From CAVVJA01 sp963809815 (GTDB lineage Bacteria > Actinomycetota > Actinomycetes > Mycobacteriales > Jatrophihabitantaceae), in assembly GCA_963809815.1 (NCBI GenBank), contig CAWELM010000024.1, positions 62,001 through 126,000 of the forward strand: 64,000 bases of DNA, written 5' to 3'. Positions 7,642 to 16,227 of the stretch are shown one piece after another (positions within the stretch are counted from its first letter, which is position 1; every line of letters starts with the position of its first letter). A program made the translations under genes and the position numbers. Under the pieces are notes generated by a model that saw only the letters and a program-made list of their open reading frames with translations, was not told the origin of the DNA and made no database searches.

Positions 7642-9384
7642 ATGGACGCATGGATCAATGACACACCGGCCAGCGAGCGTTTTCCGATTTACACGCGGGG
7701 GAACGCCGATGAGGTAGGGCCGGAGCCATTTTCGCCGCTCGGCTGGTCGCTGACCTGGGAGCAGGGCGCGTGTCCGGGGGTCGCCGACGGCTGGTGCTCA
7801 CTGGGAGGGTTCTTGCCGGACGAGTTTGACTATCCGATCACCGAGACGTTCGGCAACTGGGGCGGCTATCTGTACAACCAGGTGTCGGTGGGCCGGGTGT
7901 TCGGGGTACGGGCGCCCGGCGGTAGCCCGGACATCGTCGACGAGTCTTTCTTCGGCAAGAACCCGTCCATTCCGCCGTACGTTCCGGATCCTCGCGACGA
8001 GGCACCGGCGCGCACGGTGGCCATCGGTGAGACGTTTGCCAGGATGATGGCTGCGACTGAGCGGCCTGCTTATCTGACGAACTTTCTCGAGAAGGTGCGG
8101 GACTGGATCGCTGCCCGCCCTGACCTTTCCATGCTGAGCGAGGCAGAGCTTGTCGAATATGGCCGTACGGCCAACCACCGGCTACGGCCCACCTGGGATG
8201 TCTATTGCGTGGTGACGATCGCCGCCACCGTCGGTCCCGGCATCGTGTCCGCGGTGGCCGGTCAGCTCGGCCGCCCCGAGGCCGCCATCGAGGTTTTTTC
8301 CGCGATCGGTGGTGTCGACAGCGCCGGCACCGCCGAACGGATATGGCAGCTCTCGCGCCAGGTCCGCCGCTCGCCGGTGGTTTCGGCGATGTTCGATGAT
8401 GGGGTCGACGATCTGCTGGGCCGGTTGCGGGCGTCCGACGACGCCGAGGTCCGCGCGTTTGTCGCGTGGTTCGACAACCTGCTCGCCGTCGACGGGCATC
8501 GCGGGCCCAACGAGTGGGACATCATGTCTGACAGTTGGGTCCTCAAGCCGGTCCTGGCGCTCGGGATGATCGACCAGGTACGCCGGCAGGTCGACGAGCA
8601 GAGTCCGCAGCACCGTGCCGCAGCCACGGCCGCGCGGCGTGATCAGGTAATCGCTGAGCTGCGGCAACTCGTCGCCGGGAATGGCGAAGCCAGCGGGATG
8701 CTTGACGCGGGTCTGCGCTCGGGTCGGTTGTTCTATCAATGCCGGGAGGCCGTGAAGGACGCTTCGGTGCGGGTGATGCTCGAGGCCAAACTGCCATTTC
8801 ACGAACTCGGTCGCCGCCTCGCCGAACGAGGTGCGCTCGCCGACCCGAAGCATCTGTTTCTGTTGCTTGACCGCGAACTGGACGACGTGATGGGCAATCC
8901 CGAGGGGTGGCGCGAACGGCTGGCCGCGCGGGCCGTGCAATTCGCCGACCTGTCGACCCGCGTGCCGCCCTACATCGTCGTGCACGGCGAGCCGCTCCCA
9001 CCGATCACCCAGTGGCCGCTGCGCGCCGACATCGGACCGGTCACCCGCGCAGCCCCAGGCGATATCCTCACCGGCCTCGGTGTCTCGCCCGGTGTCGCCA
9101 AAGGCCGCGCACGCGTCGCCTTCGACCTCTCCGAAGTCAGCGAACTCGAACCCGGTGAAATCCTCGTCTGCTCCACCACGGATCCCTCCTGGGTGCCGCT
9201 GTTCATGATCGCCGGCGGCGTGGTATGCGACATCGGTGCCCCAGCCAGCCACGCGGCCATCGTCAGCCGCGAACTCGGAGTTCCCTGCGTCGGCTCCGTC
9301 CGCGACGCCCGCCGGCGTATCCCCAACGGCAGCCTCATCGAGATCGACGGACGCAATGGAACCGTCACCGTGATCGAACGGTGA
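7642..9384 (+). CDS. PEP-utilising enzyme (phosphohistidine swivelling domain) lacking the ATP-grasp domain
   Basis: A 580-residue protein. The C-terminal ~105 residues form the PEP-utilisers mobile domain, with the catalytic histidine about residue 537 in DIGAPASHAAIVSRELGVP. The preceding 450 residues begin YTRGNADEVGPEPFSPLGWS, as in the central domain of rifampicin phosphotransferase-like proteins. The N-terminal PPDK/ATP-grasp domain (about 300 residues) that would phosphorylate the His is absent and not encoded next door. Function could need a separate ATP-grasp subunit elsewhere. The ATG at 7642 is preferred over the frame's earlier start (7471), which overlaps the sigma remnant. Confidence 0.82.
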   Translation: MDAWINDTPASERFPIYTRGNADEVGPEPFSPLGWSLTWEQGACPGVADGWCSLGGFLPDEFDYPITETFGNWGGYLYNQVSVGRVFGVRAPGGSPDIVDESFFGKNPSIPPYVPDPRDEAPARTVAIGETFARMMAATERPAYLTNFLEKVRDWIAARPDLSMLSEAELVEYGRTANHRLRPTWDVYCVVTIAATVGPGIVSAVAGQLGRPEAAIEVFSAIGGVDSAGTAERIWQLSRQVRRSPVVSAMFDDGVDDLLGRLRASDDAEVRAFVAWFDNLLAVDGHRGPNEWDIMSDSWVLKPVLALGMIDQVRRQVDEQSPQHRAAATAARRDQVIAELRQLVAGNGEASGMLDAGLRSGRLFYQCREAVKDASVRVMLEAKLPFHELGRRLAERGALADPKHLFLLLDRELDDVMGNPEGWRERLAARAVQFADLSTRVPPYIVVHGEPLPPITQWPLRADIGPVTRAAPGDILTGLGVSPGVAKGRARVAFDLSEVSELEPGEILVCSTTDPSWVPLFMIAGGVVCDIGAPASHAAIVSRELGVPCVGSVRDARRRIPNGSLIEIDGRNGTVTVIER

Positions 9385-9466
9385 TCGGCCACGCGGCCTC
9401 CTTGAAGATAGGAACGTCAGCACACAGGACATCGACGCAATCGCCTGACCGCGGAATGACCGGCTG

Positions 9467-10441
9467 CTAGGTCTGGTCCGGCAACCCGCCGTCGCCGGCG
9501 GCCGCCTTGTAGCGTTGGGCGAGTAGTCCCACCGCGGAAAGTAGTTCTGGCGAGTCCAGGATTTCGAAGTCTGTTTCCCACCAGCTGAGGTAGCGCGCCA
9601 CGGATGCGGCGGATTCCGAGCCGACGGTGACGATGCAGGCGTTCGTGCCGTCGGGTTCGACGTCGACGGCGATCGGGGCGCGTGCCCGAATGGCGGCGGC
9701 GGGTGCGTTCAGGCGTACTCGATAGCGGGTGTTCCACGGTGCAGTCTCGAGGGATCGCACGAGGAGGTGCTCGAACCCTTCGTCGGGTTCGGGCCGGGCC
9801 GTGAAGCGTTTGCCGTTGGGTGTCTTGACGCGCATCCGGTCGATGCGGAAGGTTCGCCAGTCGTCTCGGGTGGCGTCCCAGGCGAGGAGGTACCAGCGGT
9901 CTGCGCGCAGGATGAGTTGGTAGGCCTCGACCTCTCGGTGCGATTCGACGCCGGAGGCGTCCCGGTAGGCGAAGCGGAGCTGCTCCTGGGCGTGGATCGC
10001 GGCCGCGATTGCTTGCAGGGTGTCGGTTGCGACGGCAGCTCTGCCGGTGGGTGCGCCGCTCGTGGCGCGGGCCAGCGATGCCAGCCTCGGGCGAAGGCGA
10101 GCCGGAAGCATGGCGAGAACCTTGCTCAGCGCGCGCACCGACGCGTCGGCGGTGTCGGCCAGTCCGTGCGCCGCGGACAAGCTCAGTCCCATGGCAACGG
10201 CTACTGCCTCGTCGTCGTCGAGCAGCAGCGGGGGGAGACGATTCCCGGACCCGAGCCGGTATCCGCCCGCTACGCCCGGCACGGCGTGTACCGGGTAGCC
10301 GAGCTCTCGGAGTGCCGCGATGTCGGAGCGCAGCGTTCGCACGGAGATGTCCATTCGTGCTGCGAGCACGGAACCGCTGTGGATTCCGGGCACTTGAAGA
10401 TGAGACAGCAGCCGCAGCAGACGGGCGGACGTCGACAGCAC
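9467..10441 (-). CDS. WYL-domain transcriptional regulator (HTH-11 + WYL)
   Basis: A 324-residue protein. The N-terminal helix-turn-helix (SARLLRLLSHLQ to RTLRSDIAALRELGYPVHAV) is followed by the WYL domain (LRADRWYLLAWDATRDDWRT, then FRIDRM) and a WCX-like C-terminus (RYLSWWETDFEILDSPE). WYL proteins sense nucleic-acid or nucleotide ligands and repress or activate adjacent genes. The GTG at 10441 gives the normal 'VLSTSARLLRLLSHLQ' beginning; an upstream ATG at 10528 would overlap the opposing promoter. It is divergent from the VOC gene at 10534, its likely target. Confidence 0.88.
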   Translation of the reverse strand: MLSTSARLLRLLSHLQVPGIHSGSVLAARMDISVRTLRSDIAALRELGYPVHAVPGVAGGYRLGSGNRLPPLLLDDDEAVAVAMGLSLSAAHGLADTADASVRALSKVLAMLPARLRPRLASLARATSGAPTGRAAVATDTLQAIAAAIHAQEQLRFAYRDASGVESHREVEAYQLILRADRWYLLAWDATRDDWRTFRIDRMRVKTPNGKRFTARPEPDEGFEHLLVRSLETAPWNTRYRVRLNAPAAAIRARAPIAVDVEPDGTNACIVTVGSESAASVARYLSWWETDFEILDSPELLSAVGLLAQRYKAAAGDGGLPDQT

Positions 10442-10533
10442 AACGTCGACCTTAGGCAGAAATGCGGAAGCAAGCTCGCCGCAATTGCGGATGGGCTGGT
10501 TTCCGTCAACCCCGATAGAAAGGAACACGCGTC

Positions 10534-10971
10534 ATGCGCAACCCGACCATCGCAACGGTCGTCTTCCCGGCCCGGAACTTTGCAGCCAGCGTGCAGGCGT
10601 GGTCGACGGTGTTCGGCACCGGCCCGACGTTCTCAAGTAGTGGCGTGGAACGCGCCGCAGGTGATGCGGACTTCGCGGTGTTCAAGACGGCCGACATCGA
10701 GGTCGGTCTGACCTCGTTGCCGTGGATCGACGAGCCGCTCGTCCTGCTTGACACCGACGACATCGAGGCAAGCCGCCGCGCGCTTGTCGGGGCCGGCGCC
10801 ATGGGCCTCGGTGAGGTCGCCGACGGGTCGCTCGCCCCCCTCGGCACTGCGCCGGTGACTAACGGCGATCCGGAAACGGGGATCGTCGACGTCCCCGGCG
10901 CCCGGCTGGCGGTCGTCGAACTTGCGAACGGGAGCAAGATCGGGCTGCGCCAGTCATCGTCGGCCGCGTGA
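10534..10971 (+). CDS. VOC-family protein
   Basis: A 145-residue VOC protein (TIATVVFPARNFAASVQAWS start, SKIGLRQ end). AGAAAGGA precedes the ATG. It is divergent from the WYL regulator, with 92 bases between starts. The pairing suggests WYL-controlled detoxification or antibiotic-binding, which is inferred. A second VOC gene follows 139 bases later in the same direction but is only distantly similar. Confidence 0.75.
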   Translation: MRNPTIATVVFPARNFAASVQAWSTVFGTGPTFSSSGVERAAGDADFAVFKTADIEVGLTSLPWIDEPLVLLDTDDIEASRRALVGAGAMGLGEVADGSLAPLGTAPVTNGDPETGIVDVPGARLAVVELANGSKIGLRQSSSAA

Positions 10972-11110
10972 TGCCCTAGCCGCGGCCCGACAACCTGTCG
11001 ATTTGAGGCCGGACCGTTCGTCGATTGGTCGTACCCGTCCAACGCGGCGGTCAACAAGCCCTCTGCAGCCACCCACTCCCCCGGGTGCGAAGGAGACGAA
11101 GGAGACTCCC

Positions 11111-11461
11111 ATGGCTCATCCAGTCGTACATGCCGAGATCCGTTCCCAGGACCCCGATGCCACCCGTCGGTTCTTCGCCGACCTGTTCGGCTGGAAGATC
11201 GCCTCCGAAGGCGCCTTTCCCGGCTACACGTTTATTGACACCGGCGCGCAGGGCGGCACTTTTGTCGCCATCAGCCCGCGCCAGAGCACCGAGGACGAAG
11301 TCCTGTTTTTCGTCGCCGTCGAGGACGTCGAGGCAACGCTGGCCCGAGCAGAACAGCTCGGTGGCAGCATCGTTCAGCCGGCCCAGCACGTTCCCGGCAC
11401 GAGTTTCGGGGTGTTCGCAGACGCCCAGGGCCACAAGGTGGGTGTGGCTTCCACCGGATAG
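11111..11461 (+). CDS. VOC-family protein (glyoxalase-like)
   Basis: A 116-residue single-domain VOC protein. It has HAEIRSQDPDATRRFFADLF, the standard opening of the 'extradiol-like/27-kDa antigen' subgroup, followed by GWKI, and it ends SFGVFADAQGHKVGVAS. The ATG at 11111 is preceded by AAGGAGA (GAAGGAGACTCCC). It probably belongs to the same transcription unit as the preceding VOC gene. Ligand unknown. Confidence 0.82.
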   Translation: MAHPVVHAEIRSQDPDATRRFFADLFGWKIASEGAFPGYTFIDTGAQGGTFVAISPRQSTEDEVLFFVAVEDVEATLARAEQLGGSIVQPAQHVPGTSFGVFADAQGHKVGVASTG

Positions 11462-11608
11462 TTGGATCGGCGCTCGCACCGCTCAGAGGCGCTCACTTGC
11501 AACGTGGTCCCAGGACCGCGCACTGATCCCCATGATCCGATCCGGGCGCGGACCGTGGCGCCGCACCCCGGTCCGGCTGCGCGTGGACAAAGGCCTGCGA
11601 CATGGCGG

Positions 11609-12001
11609 CTAGCGCAGTGATCGGAACGAGGCCCGCATCTCAGCGGCGAACAGTTCTGGCTGTTCCCATGCCGCGAAGTGCCCGCCTCGGTCGAGCGTGT
11701 TGTAGTAGATGAGGTTGTCGGGATATGCGCGCTCGGCCCAGCTCCGGGGTGCCTGGTACAGCTCGTCAGGAAAGACGCTTATGGCGAACCGAATTGTGAT
11801 GTTCTTGGCTGCGAAGAAGTCCGCCTTGTTCTCCCAGTGCAGACGGGCTGCGGAATTTCCGGTGTTCGTCAACCAGTAGAGCGTGATGTTGTCGAGGACG
11901 TCGTCTCGCGTTAGATCGCCGGCTAGGCGGCCGAGGAGATCATCTACGTCCTGGAATGGTCGCTGAAATACCAGATCGACGGCCAGCCGACCAAGGTTCA
12001 T
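11609..12001 (-). pseudogene. 3' fragment of an epoxide hydrolase (alpha/beta hydrolase)
   Basis: The 130 codons match only the C-terminal third of actinobacterial epoxide hydrolases. They cover the cap-domain segment DDVLDNITLYWLTNTGNSAA, the W-ENK region, and the catalytic histidine in DRGGHFAAWEQPELFAAEMR. The nucleophile (Asp), the HGWP oxyanion segment and about 250 residues upstream are missing. An in-frame TAG lies five codons before the first ATG. It is therefore a 5'-truncated gene, not a small functional hydrolase. Confidence 0.75.
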
Positions 12002-12098
12002 AACGCCGGCAGGCTATACATGACAGGCCCGTCTAGAGCCTTGCCGAGGTCTAGGCCGGTTCTTCAGCTGCACTGCAACTCCCGGGTCGCAGCCGCTG

Positions 12099-12407
12099 TC
12101 AGCCGGCACTCCGCTGAAGCTGCCACGCTGCCTCGAGTGCATCCTCGACGGCACCAGTGTCGGCTCTGGCGAGATCCGCAACGACCATCATGTGTTTGAG
12201 GTACCTGGTCGGGATGCTGAACGTCTCTGGAAACTCTCGCAGCATATGGTCGCGGAAGTCGAAATCGGCGCGAATTACCAAGTGCGCATCGTCAAGCTGC
12301 CGGGCTACCAGTCTGCCGTGGTACCGCCACTCAAGCCGTCCCTCTGGCCCGGAGAGGCGCACACCCGCCAAAGCCCCGGCCACGCGCGCTACGTCACCCA
12401 TCTCCAC
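12099..12407 (-). CDS. MmcQ/YjbR-family protein
   Basis: A 102-residue protein. It contains a beta-rich RLEWRYHGRLVARQLDDAHL-type segment, VIRADFDFRDHML, FSIPTRYLKHMMVVADLARA and a final DALEAAWQLQRS helix. This is the CyaY-like layout of MmcQ/YjbR proteins ('W..R.kLvAr... vr.d...re.ll...p..f..t.hy..... vlv.l...d...l.e.le.aWr'). Molecular role is unknown. The first codon is GTG at 12407, with an ATG two codons later. Confidence 0.6.
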   Translation of the reverse strand: MEMGDVARVAGALAGVRLSGPEGRLEWRYHGRLVARQLDDAHLVIRADFDFRDHMLREFPETFSIPTRYLKHMMVVADLARADTGAVEDALEAAWQLQRSAG

Positions 12408-12541
12408 GAGCGCGGACCTTCCTGCCCGCTGTGATCATGCTCTGGGAACATCATGCCTGTCGTCGACCGAAGAGCTCGGCGCAGCAAGCGATGTTCGTGT
12501 CGTCAGTCGGTATGACTTCAGGTATCAACGGCAGCCGCTGG

Positions 12542-13876
12542 TTACTCCTGGCGTGGGTGCGTCCGGTCTGCCGGCGAAACCGCCGTCGAGCTATCTACGT
12601 CAGTGAGGACGTCGGCGAGGATAGTCAGTGCCTCGTCGAGCTCGGTCTCGGTCAGGGTCATGGGTGGGGACAGCCGCAGCACGTTGCCGTGCAAGCCGCC
12701 CTTGCCGATCAGCAAGCCGCGTCGCATTGCCAGCTCGTGCACGGCGTTGGTCGCTGCCCGGTTCGGCGCTCCGTCGGGGCCGATCAGTTCGATGCCGATC
12801 ATCAGTCCCTTGCCCCGCACGTCCCCGATGATTGCGCATTTGCCAGCCGTCTCCCGTAGCCCGCTGATGAGTCGGGCGCCGAGCTTGGCCGCGTTGCCTT
12901 GCAGGTCGTGCGAGAGCAAGAACTCCAGCGTGGCGCCGGCGGCCGCGGTCGCTAGGGGGTTGCCGCCGAACGTGGAGATCGAGTTGGCGGTGAGCGAGTC
13001 CATCAGCTCGGGTCGAGCCACTACACCGCCGATCGCCAGTCCGTTTCCCAGGCCCTTGGCGAAGGTCATCGCATCCGGTGTCACGTCGTGCGCCTGGATG
13101 CCCCACAGGTGTTCGCCGGTGCGGCCCCAGCCGGTTTGCACCTCGTCGGAGATCAGCAGAATTCCGTACTCCCGCAAGACCTCGTGAAAGGCGTGAAACA
13201 GGCCGTCCGGTGGTGAGGTGAACCCGCCCACGCCTTGTATCGGTTCGACGATCATGCACGCGATGTCGCCGCTGGTCGTGGTGTCGATGACATCGCGCAG
13301 ATCGGCGACGCAGGCGGCGATGTAATCCGCGTCGGAGAAGTCGCGGAACGGGCTGCGGTAACGGTAGCCGCCGTGCACGTAGCTGACCTTGATCGGTGAC
13401 AGGGCGGTGGCCGACCAGCCGCGGTTTCCGGTGACCCCGATCGCGGCGTGCGAACGCCCAGCATAGGAGTTGCGCAAGGCGAGGACCTGATGGCTGCGAC
13501 GGTGCTGCGTCGCGAGCATGAGCGCGGTGTCATTGGCCTCGCTGCCGGAGTTGGTGAAAAACACCTTGGCATCGCGGATACCGGACAGCTGCGCAATCCG
13601 CTCGGCCAGTTCGACCTGCCGTCGGATCAAATACAACGTTGACGTGTGCAGTACCCCGGTGTCGATCTGGGCGCGCACAGCGTCGGAGATCTCGTCGATG
13701 CCATAGCCGATCGCGTTGGTCAAAATGCCGGCAAAGAAGTCAAGGTAGGCGTTGCCGTTGGCGTCGAAGACGCGTCGGCCGTGGCCGCTCACGATCTCGA
13801 TCGGCTCGTCGTAGTACAGCGTGAGCCAGGCAGGCATGACTGCCCGGTGACGCGCCAGCAGATTCGTCTCGGTCAT
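12542..13876 (-). CDS. Class III (PLP-dependent) aminotransferase
   Basis: A 444-residue fold-type I aminotransferase. It has FFTNSGSEANDTALMLA (about 107-122), EPIQGVGG (211), the cofactor aspartate in LISDEVQTGWGRTGEH (D244) and the Schiff-base lysine K274 in TFAKGLGNG. The overall profile (start HRAVMPAWLTLYYDEPIEIV) resembles AGXT2/beta-alanine- or GABA-type transaminases using small omega- or alpha-amino donors. The donor cannot be chosen from sequence alone. It is followed in the region by isochorismatase-like and ornithine-cyclodeaminase-like genes on the same strand. Start at 13876 rather than 13885 by family N-terminus. Confidence 0.9.
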   Translation of the reverse strand: MTETNLLARHRAVMPAWLTLYYDEPIEIVSGHGRRVFDANGNAYLDFFAGILTNAIGYGIDEISDAVRAQIDTGVLHTSTLYLIRRQVELAERIAQLSGIRDAKVFFTNSGSEANDTALMLATQHRRSHQVLALRNSYAGRSHAAIGVTGNRGWSATALSPIKVSYVHGGYRYRSPFRDFSDADYIAACVADLRDVIDTTTSGDIACMIVEPIQGVGGFTSPPDGLFHAFHEVLREYGILLISDEVQTGWGRTGEHLWGIQAHDVTPDAMTFAKGLGNGLAIGGVVARPELMDSLTANSISTFGGNPLATAAAGATLEFLLSHDLQGNAAKLGARLISGLRETAGKCAIIGDVRGKGLMIGIELIGPDGAPNRAATNAVHELAMRRGLLIGKGGLHGNVLRLSPPMTLTETELDEALTILADVLTDVDSSTAVSPADRTHPRQE

Positions 13877-14039
13877 GGCGACCACTCTTGCCTACCGATA
13901 GCCCACCGTCGAGAGCCATACGCTCTCCCGTGGACGCCGATCTGAGACGCGTCGGTCGGTGAGGATCGGCTACGACCGGCCGGCTTCGGGCAGGGGGCTA
14001 GTACCGGGACACCAGGCTATGAGCCCTGGGTGAGCGGCG

Positions 14040-14648
14040 TTAACCTCCGAGTTCGGTGATGAAGTCGGTCGAGTTCATTGGTTCGGAGAACATGGGGAAG
14101 TCGTACTTCAAGGCGTTGTCGTGCTCCTCCGGGGAGGTTGCGGCGACGCAGTCGCTGAGGGTGATAACGCGATACCCGTTCTCGTATCCGCTTCGCATGG
14201 TTGATTCGACGCAGCAATTGGTCAGGAAGCCGCCGAGGGCGATCGTCGTGATGCCCTTGCTACGCAGGATGAAGTCGAGATTTGTGCTGGCAAAGGTATC
14301 TAGGCCGCGTTTGCCTTCGACAACGATATCGCCCTCGGCCGGCGCAAGGTCATCGACGATGGCCGCGCCCCACGATCCTTTGACGAACGCGTTGCCGTCG
14401 ACGACGCCTTTGAGAATCCCGTAAGGGTGCGAGCTGATCTCGCCGTATCCCGGAGCGAAGGTGATCGGGGCGTGCATGACGGTCGCTCCGGCTGCGCGGG
14501 CGGCCTGAGCAACCCGCTGGCTGTTTGCGAGCATGTCGGTCTTGTCCATCACGTCCGATACCGCGTCATGCAACACGCCGCCTTCGGAGGTGAAGTCGTT
14601 CTGGTACTCAATAAGCACGACCGCGGTCGTGTTCGGATCGATCGACAT
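14040..14648 (-). CDS. Isochorismatase-family cysteine hydrolase
   Basis: A 202-residue protein of the nicotinamidase/isochorismatase fold. The catalytic Cys146 lies in TNCCVESTMRSG and the catalytic Lys113 in EGKRGLDTFAST. The third catalytic position, usually Asp in 'liDmQndF', is Glu14 here (VVLIEYQNDF). Substrates in the family include amides, ureido compounds and isochorismate. It lies downstream-to-upstream with the aminotransferase on the minus strand and may share its pathway. The ATG at 14648 abuts the decayed LuxR-type gene on the other strand. Confidence 0.87.
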   Translation of the reverse strand: MSIDPNTTAVVLIEYQNDFTSEGGVLHDAVSDVMDKTDMLANSQRVAQAARAAGATVMHAPITFAPGYGEISSHPYGILKGVVDGNAFVKGSWGAAIVDDLAPAEGDIVVEGKRGLDTFASTNLDFILRSKGITTIALGGFLTNCCVESTMRSGYENGYRVITLSDCVAATSPEEHDNALKYDFPMFSEPMNSTDFITELGG

Positions 14649-14662
14649 GACCCTGCCCCTCG

Positions 14663-15794
14663 TTGTCCGACGGTGATAAACCGACGCTAATCCGGGTCGC
14701 AGGACCGAACAAGCACCCCGCTCGCGTGGATCGAAACCTGCTCGTCGACGGCCTCGCGATCCGGTTCACGGAGGGGTACGCCGCTGCCGCTCCGATGCTG
14801 CGGGACGTCTTGTCGATGGTCGGAGCGGCGAGTGGCTCTCTCGAAGACGACGTACCCCTGTCGTTGATGGCAGCGAGGATCGCCTCCGAGCTGTTCGACG
14901 ACGACACCTGGAACCGGCTCGTGACTCGCGACATCCAACACGCGCGCTGCCGGTGCGCTGAGCGTTCTCCCGACCAGTCTCAACTTCCTGGCCTACTTGC
15001 GAACGCACGAATGTGAGCTGGCAGCGGCAGAGAGGCTGCTGGACGAGGCCGACGACATCACCGCCGCGACCGGGAAGGCGCAGATCTTCAACGGCAGGCT
15101 GCTGCTGGCGGCGTACCGCGGTAACGCCTCAATGGTGGAGAGGTTCGGTGGTGAAGATCGCCAGCAGCTGGCCCGCGAACGCGGCGAGGGCATCGTGCTC
15201 GTCTTGATCGACCACTCACGCGCCGTCCTGCACAACGGCCTCGGCCAGTACGAACCAGCCTTCGACGCCGCCCAGCGAGCAAGCAAGGATGACAGCGGGT
15301 TGAACATGTGGTCGCTGCCCGCGCTGGTCGAGGCAGCCGCCCACTCCGGTCGGTCAAGGATCGCCGCAGACGCGGTCGAGGAACTTGCGGACCGAACCCG
15401 CGCGGCCGGGACGAAGCTGGCGCTGGGTCGATCGACGCGCGCCAACAGCTCCGCGCTCGCGCACGAGACGTTCACGCGCGGAGGCGCGGAAGCCTTCGCG
15501 GAGCGGGCAGGCCGTGAGCTCCTTGCGACGGGGGAGACGGCCCGCCGGCGGGCGGAGGACACACGCGATCAGCTAACCGCGCAGGAGGAGCAGATCGCAC
15601 GCCTCGCCGCCGAAGGCATGACCAACCCGGAGATCGGGGCGCAGCTCTTCCTCAGCCGCCGCACCGTCGAGTGGCACCTGCGCAACGTGTTCAGCAAGCT
15701 CGGTATCAGCTCGCGTCGGCAACTTTGGGTTGCCGGCGCACACCTTGAAGCTGAGCGCCTGCCGCCTGGCGTAGCGACGGGACTATCTCGCTAA
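14663..15794 (+). pseudogene. Decayed LuxR-type (LAL family) regulator, 5'-truncated and frameshifted
   Basis: The first frame (to about 14945) reads LLVDGLAIRFTEGYAAAAPM and later DDDTWNRLVTRDIQHAR. The second frame continues GALSVLPTSLNFLAYLRTHE, then TPR-like helices, and ends with a LuxR DNA-binding domain (AQEEQIARLAAEGMTNPEIG, then AQLFLSRRTVEWHLRNVFSKL). These are consecutive parts of LAL regulators. They are joined by a frameshift inside the GCGCGC run at 14942-14947, consistent with loss of one GC unit or gain of one base. The N-terminal P-loop ATPase domain (about 500 residues) is absent. The second frame alone starts only at TTG 14997. Confidence 0.82.
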
Positions 15795-16227
15795 CGGTCT
15801 CAAGGCAGCTGCTGACGCGTGGGTTGTCGCCCACCGAGCGGGGATCTTCGGGACATCCTGTCGCACATGCAGCAGCTCGGCGTCGTGCCAGCTGACCCTC
15901 CGGCATAGCCCCGTCGGCTGTTCGGCCGCGCCCAGCGCAAGCGAGCGACTCACCCATGCCGTCGAGGATGTTGATCGCTGGCTGACGGGTAAGGACAAGC
16001 GCGCTGCGGCCTGGCCGGGTGCGGCGGACCTGACTGACCTAGTGGCCATGGACGGGAGCAGTCACGCCGCCGTGGCGTTCGACAACGAATGACCTGGATG
16101 GTCGCTCGCTAGCGGGACACTAGCCGCGTTTAGGTAAGCGATCGAGAAAGGACTTCGCCAGTGGCTAAGTGGTCGATCGGTGACCGGCTCCCGAGCGAGT
16201 GGCGGGCGTCTGCGTCATTCGTGCCGA
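15795..16227. other. Gene-poor stretch with a possible 3' gene remnant
   Basis: No intact gene is supported here. On the plus strand a frame ending at TGA 16090-16092 reads SERLTHAVEDVDRWLTGKDK then RAAAWPGAADLTDLV. This is compositionally protein-like, but I recognise no family, see no plausible start, and it degrades into non-protein-like sequence upstream. It may be the tail of a lost gene. Confidence 0.3.

Noticed and set aside
8182..9432. 416-codon minus-strand open frame
   Set aside because: It is antisense to the PEP-utilising enzyme, with no family features.
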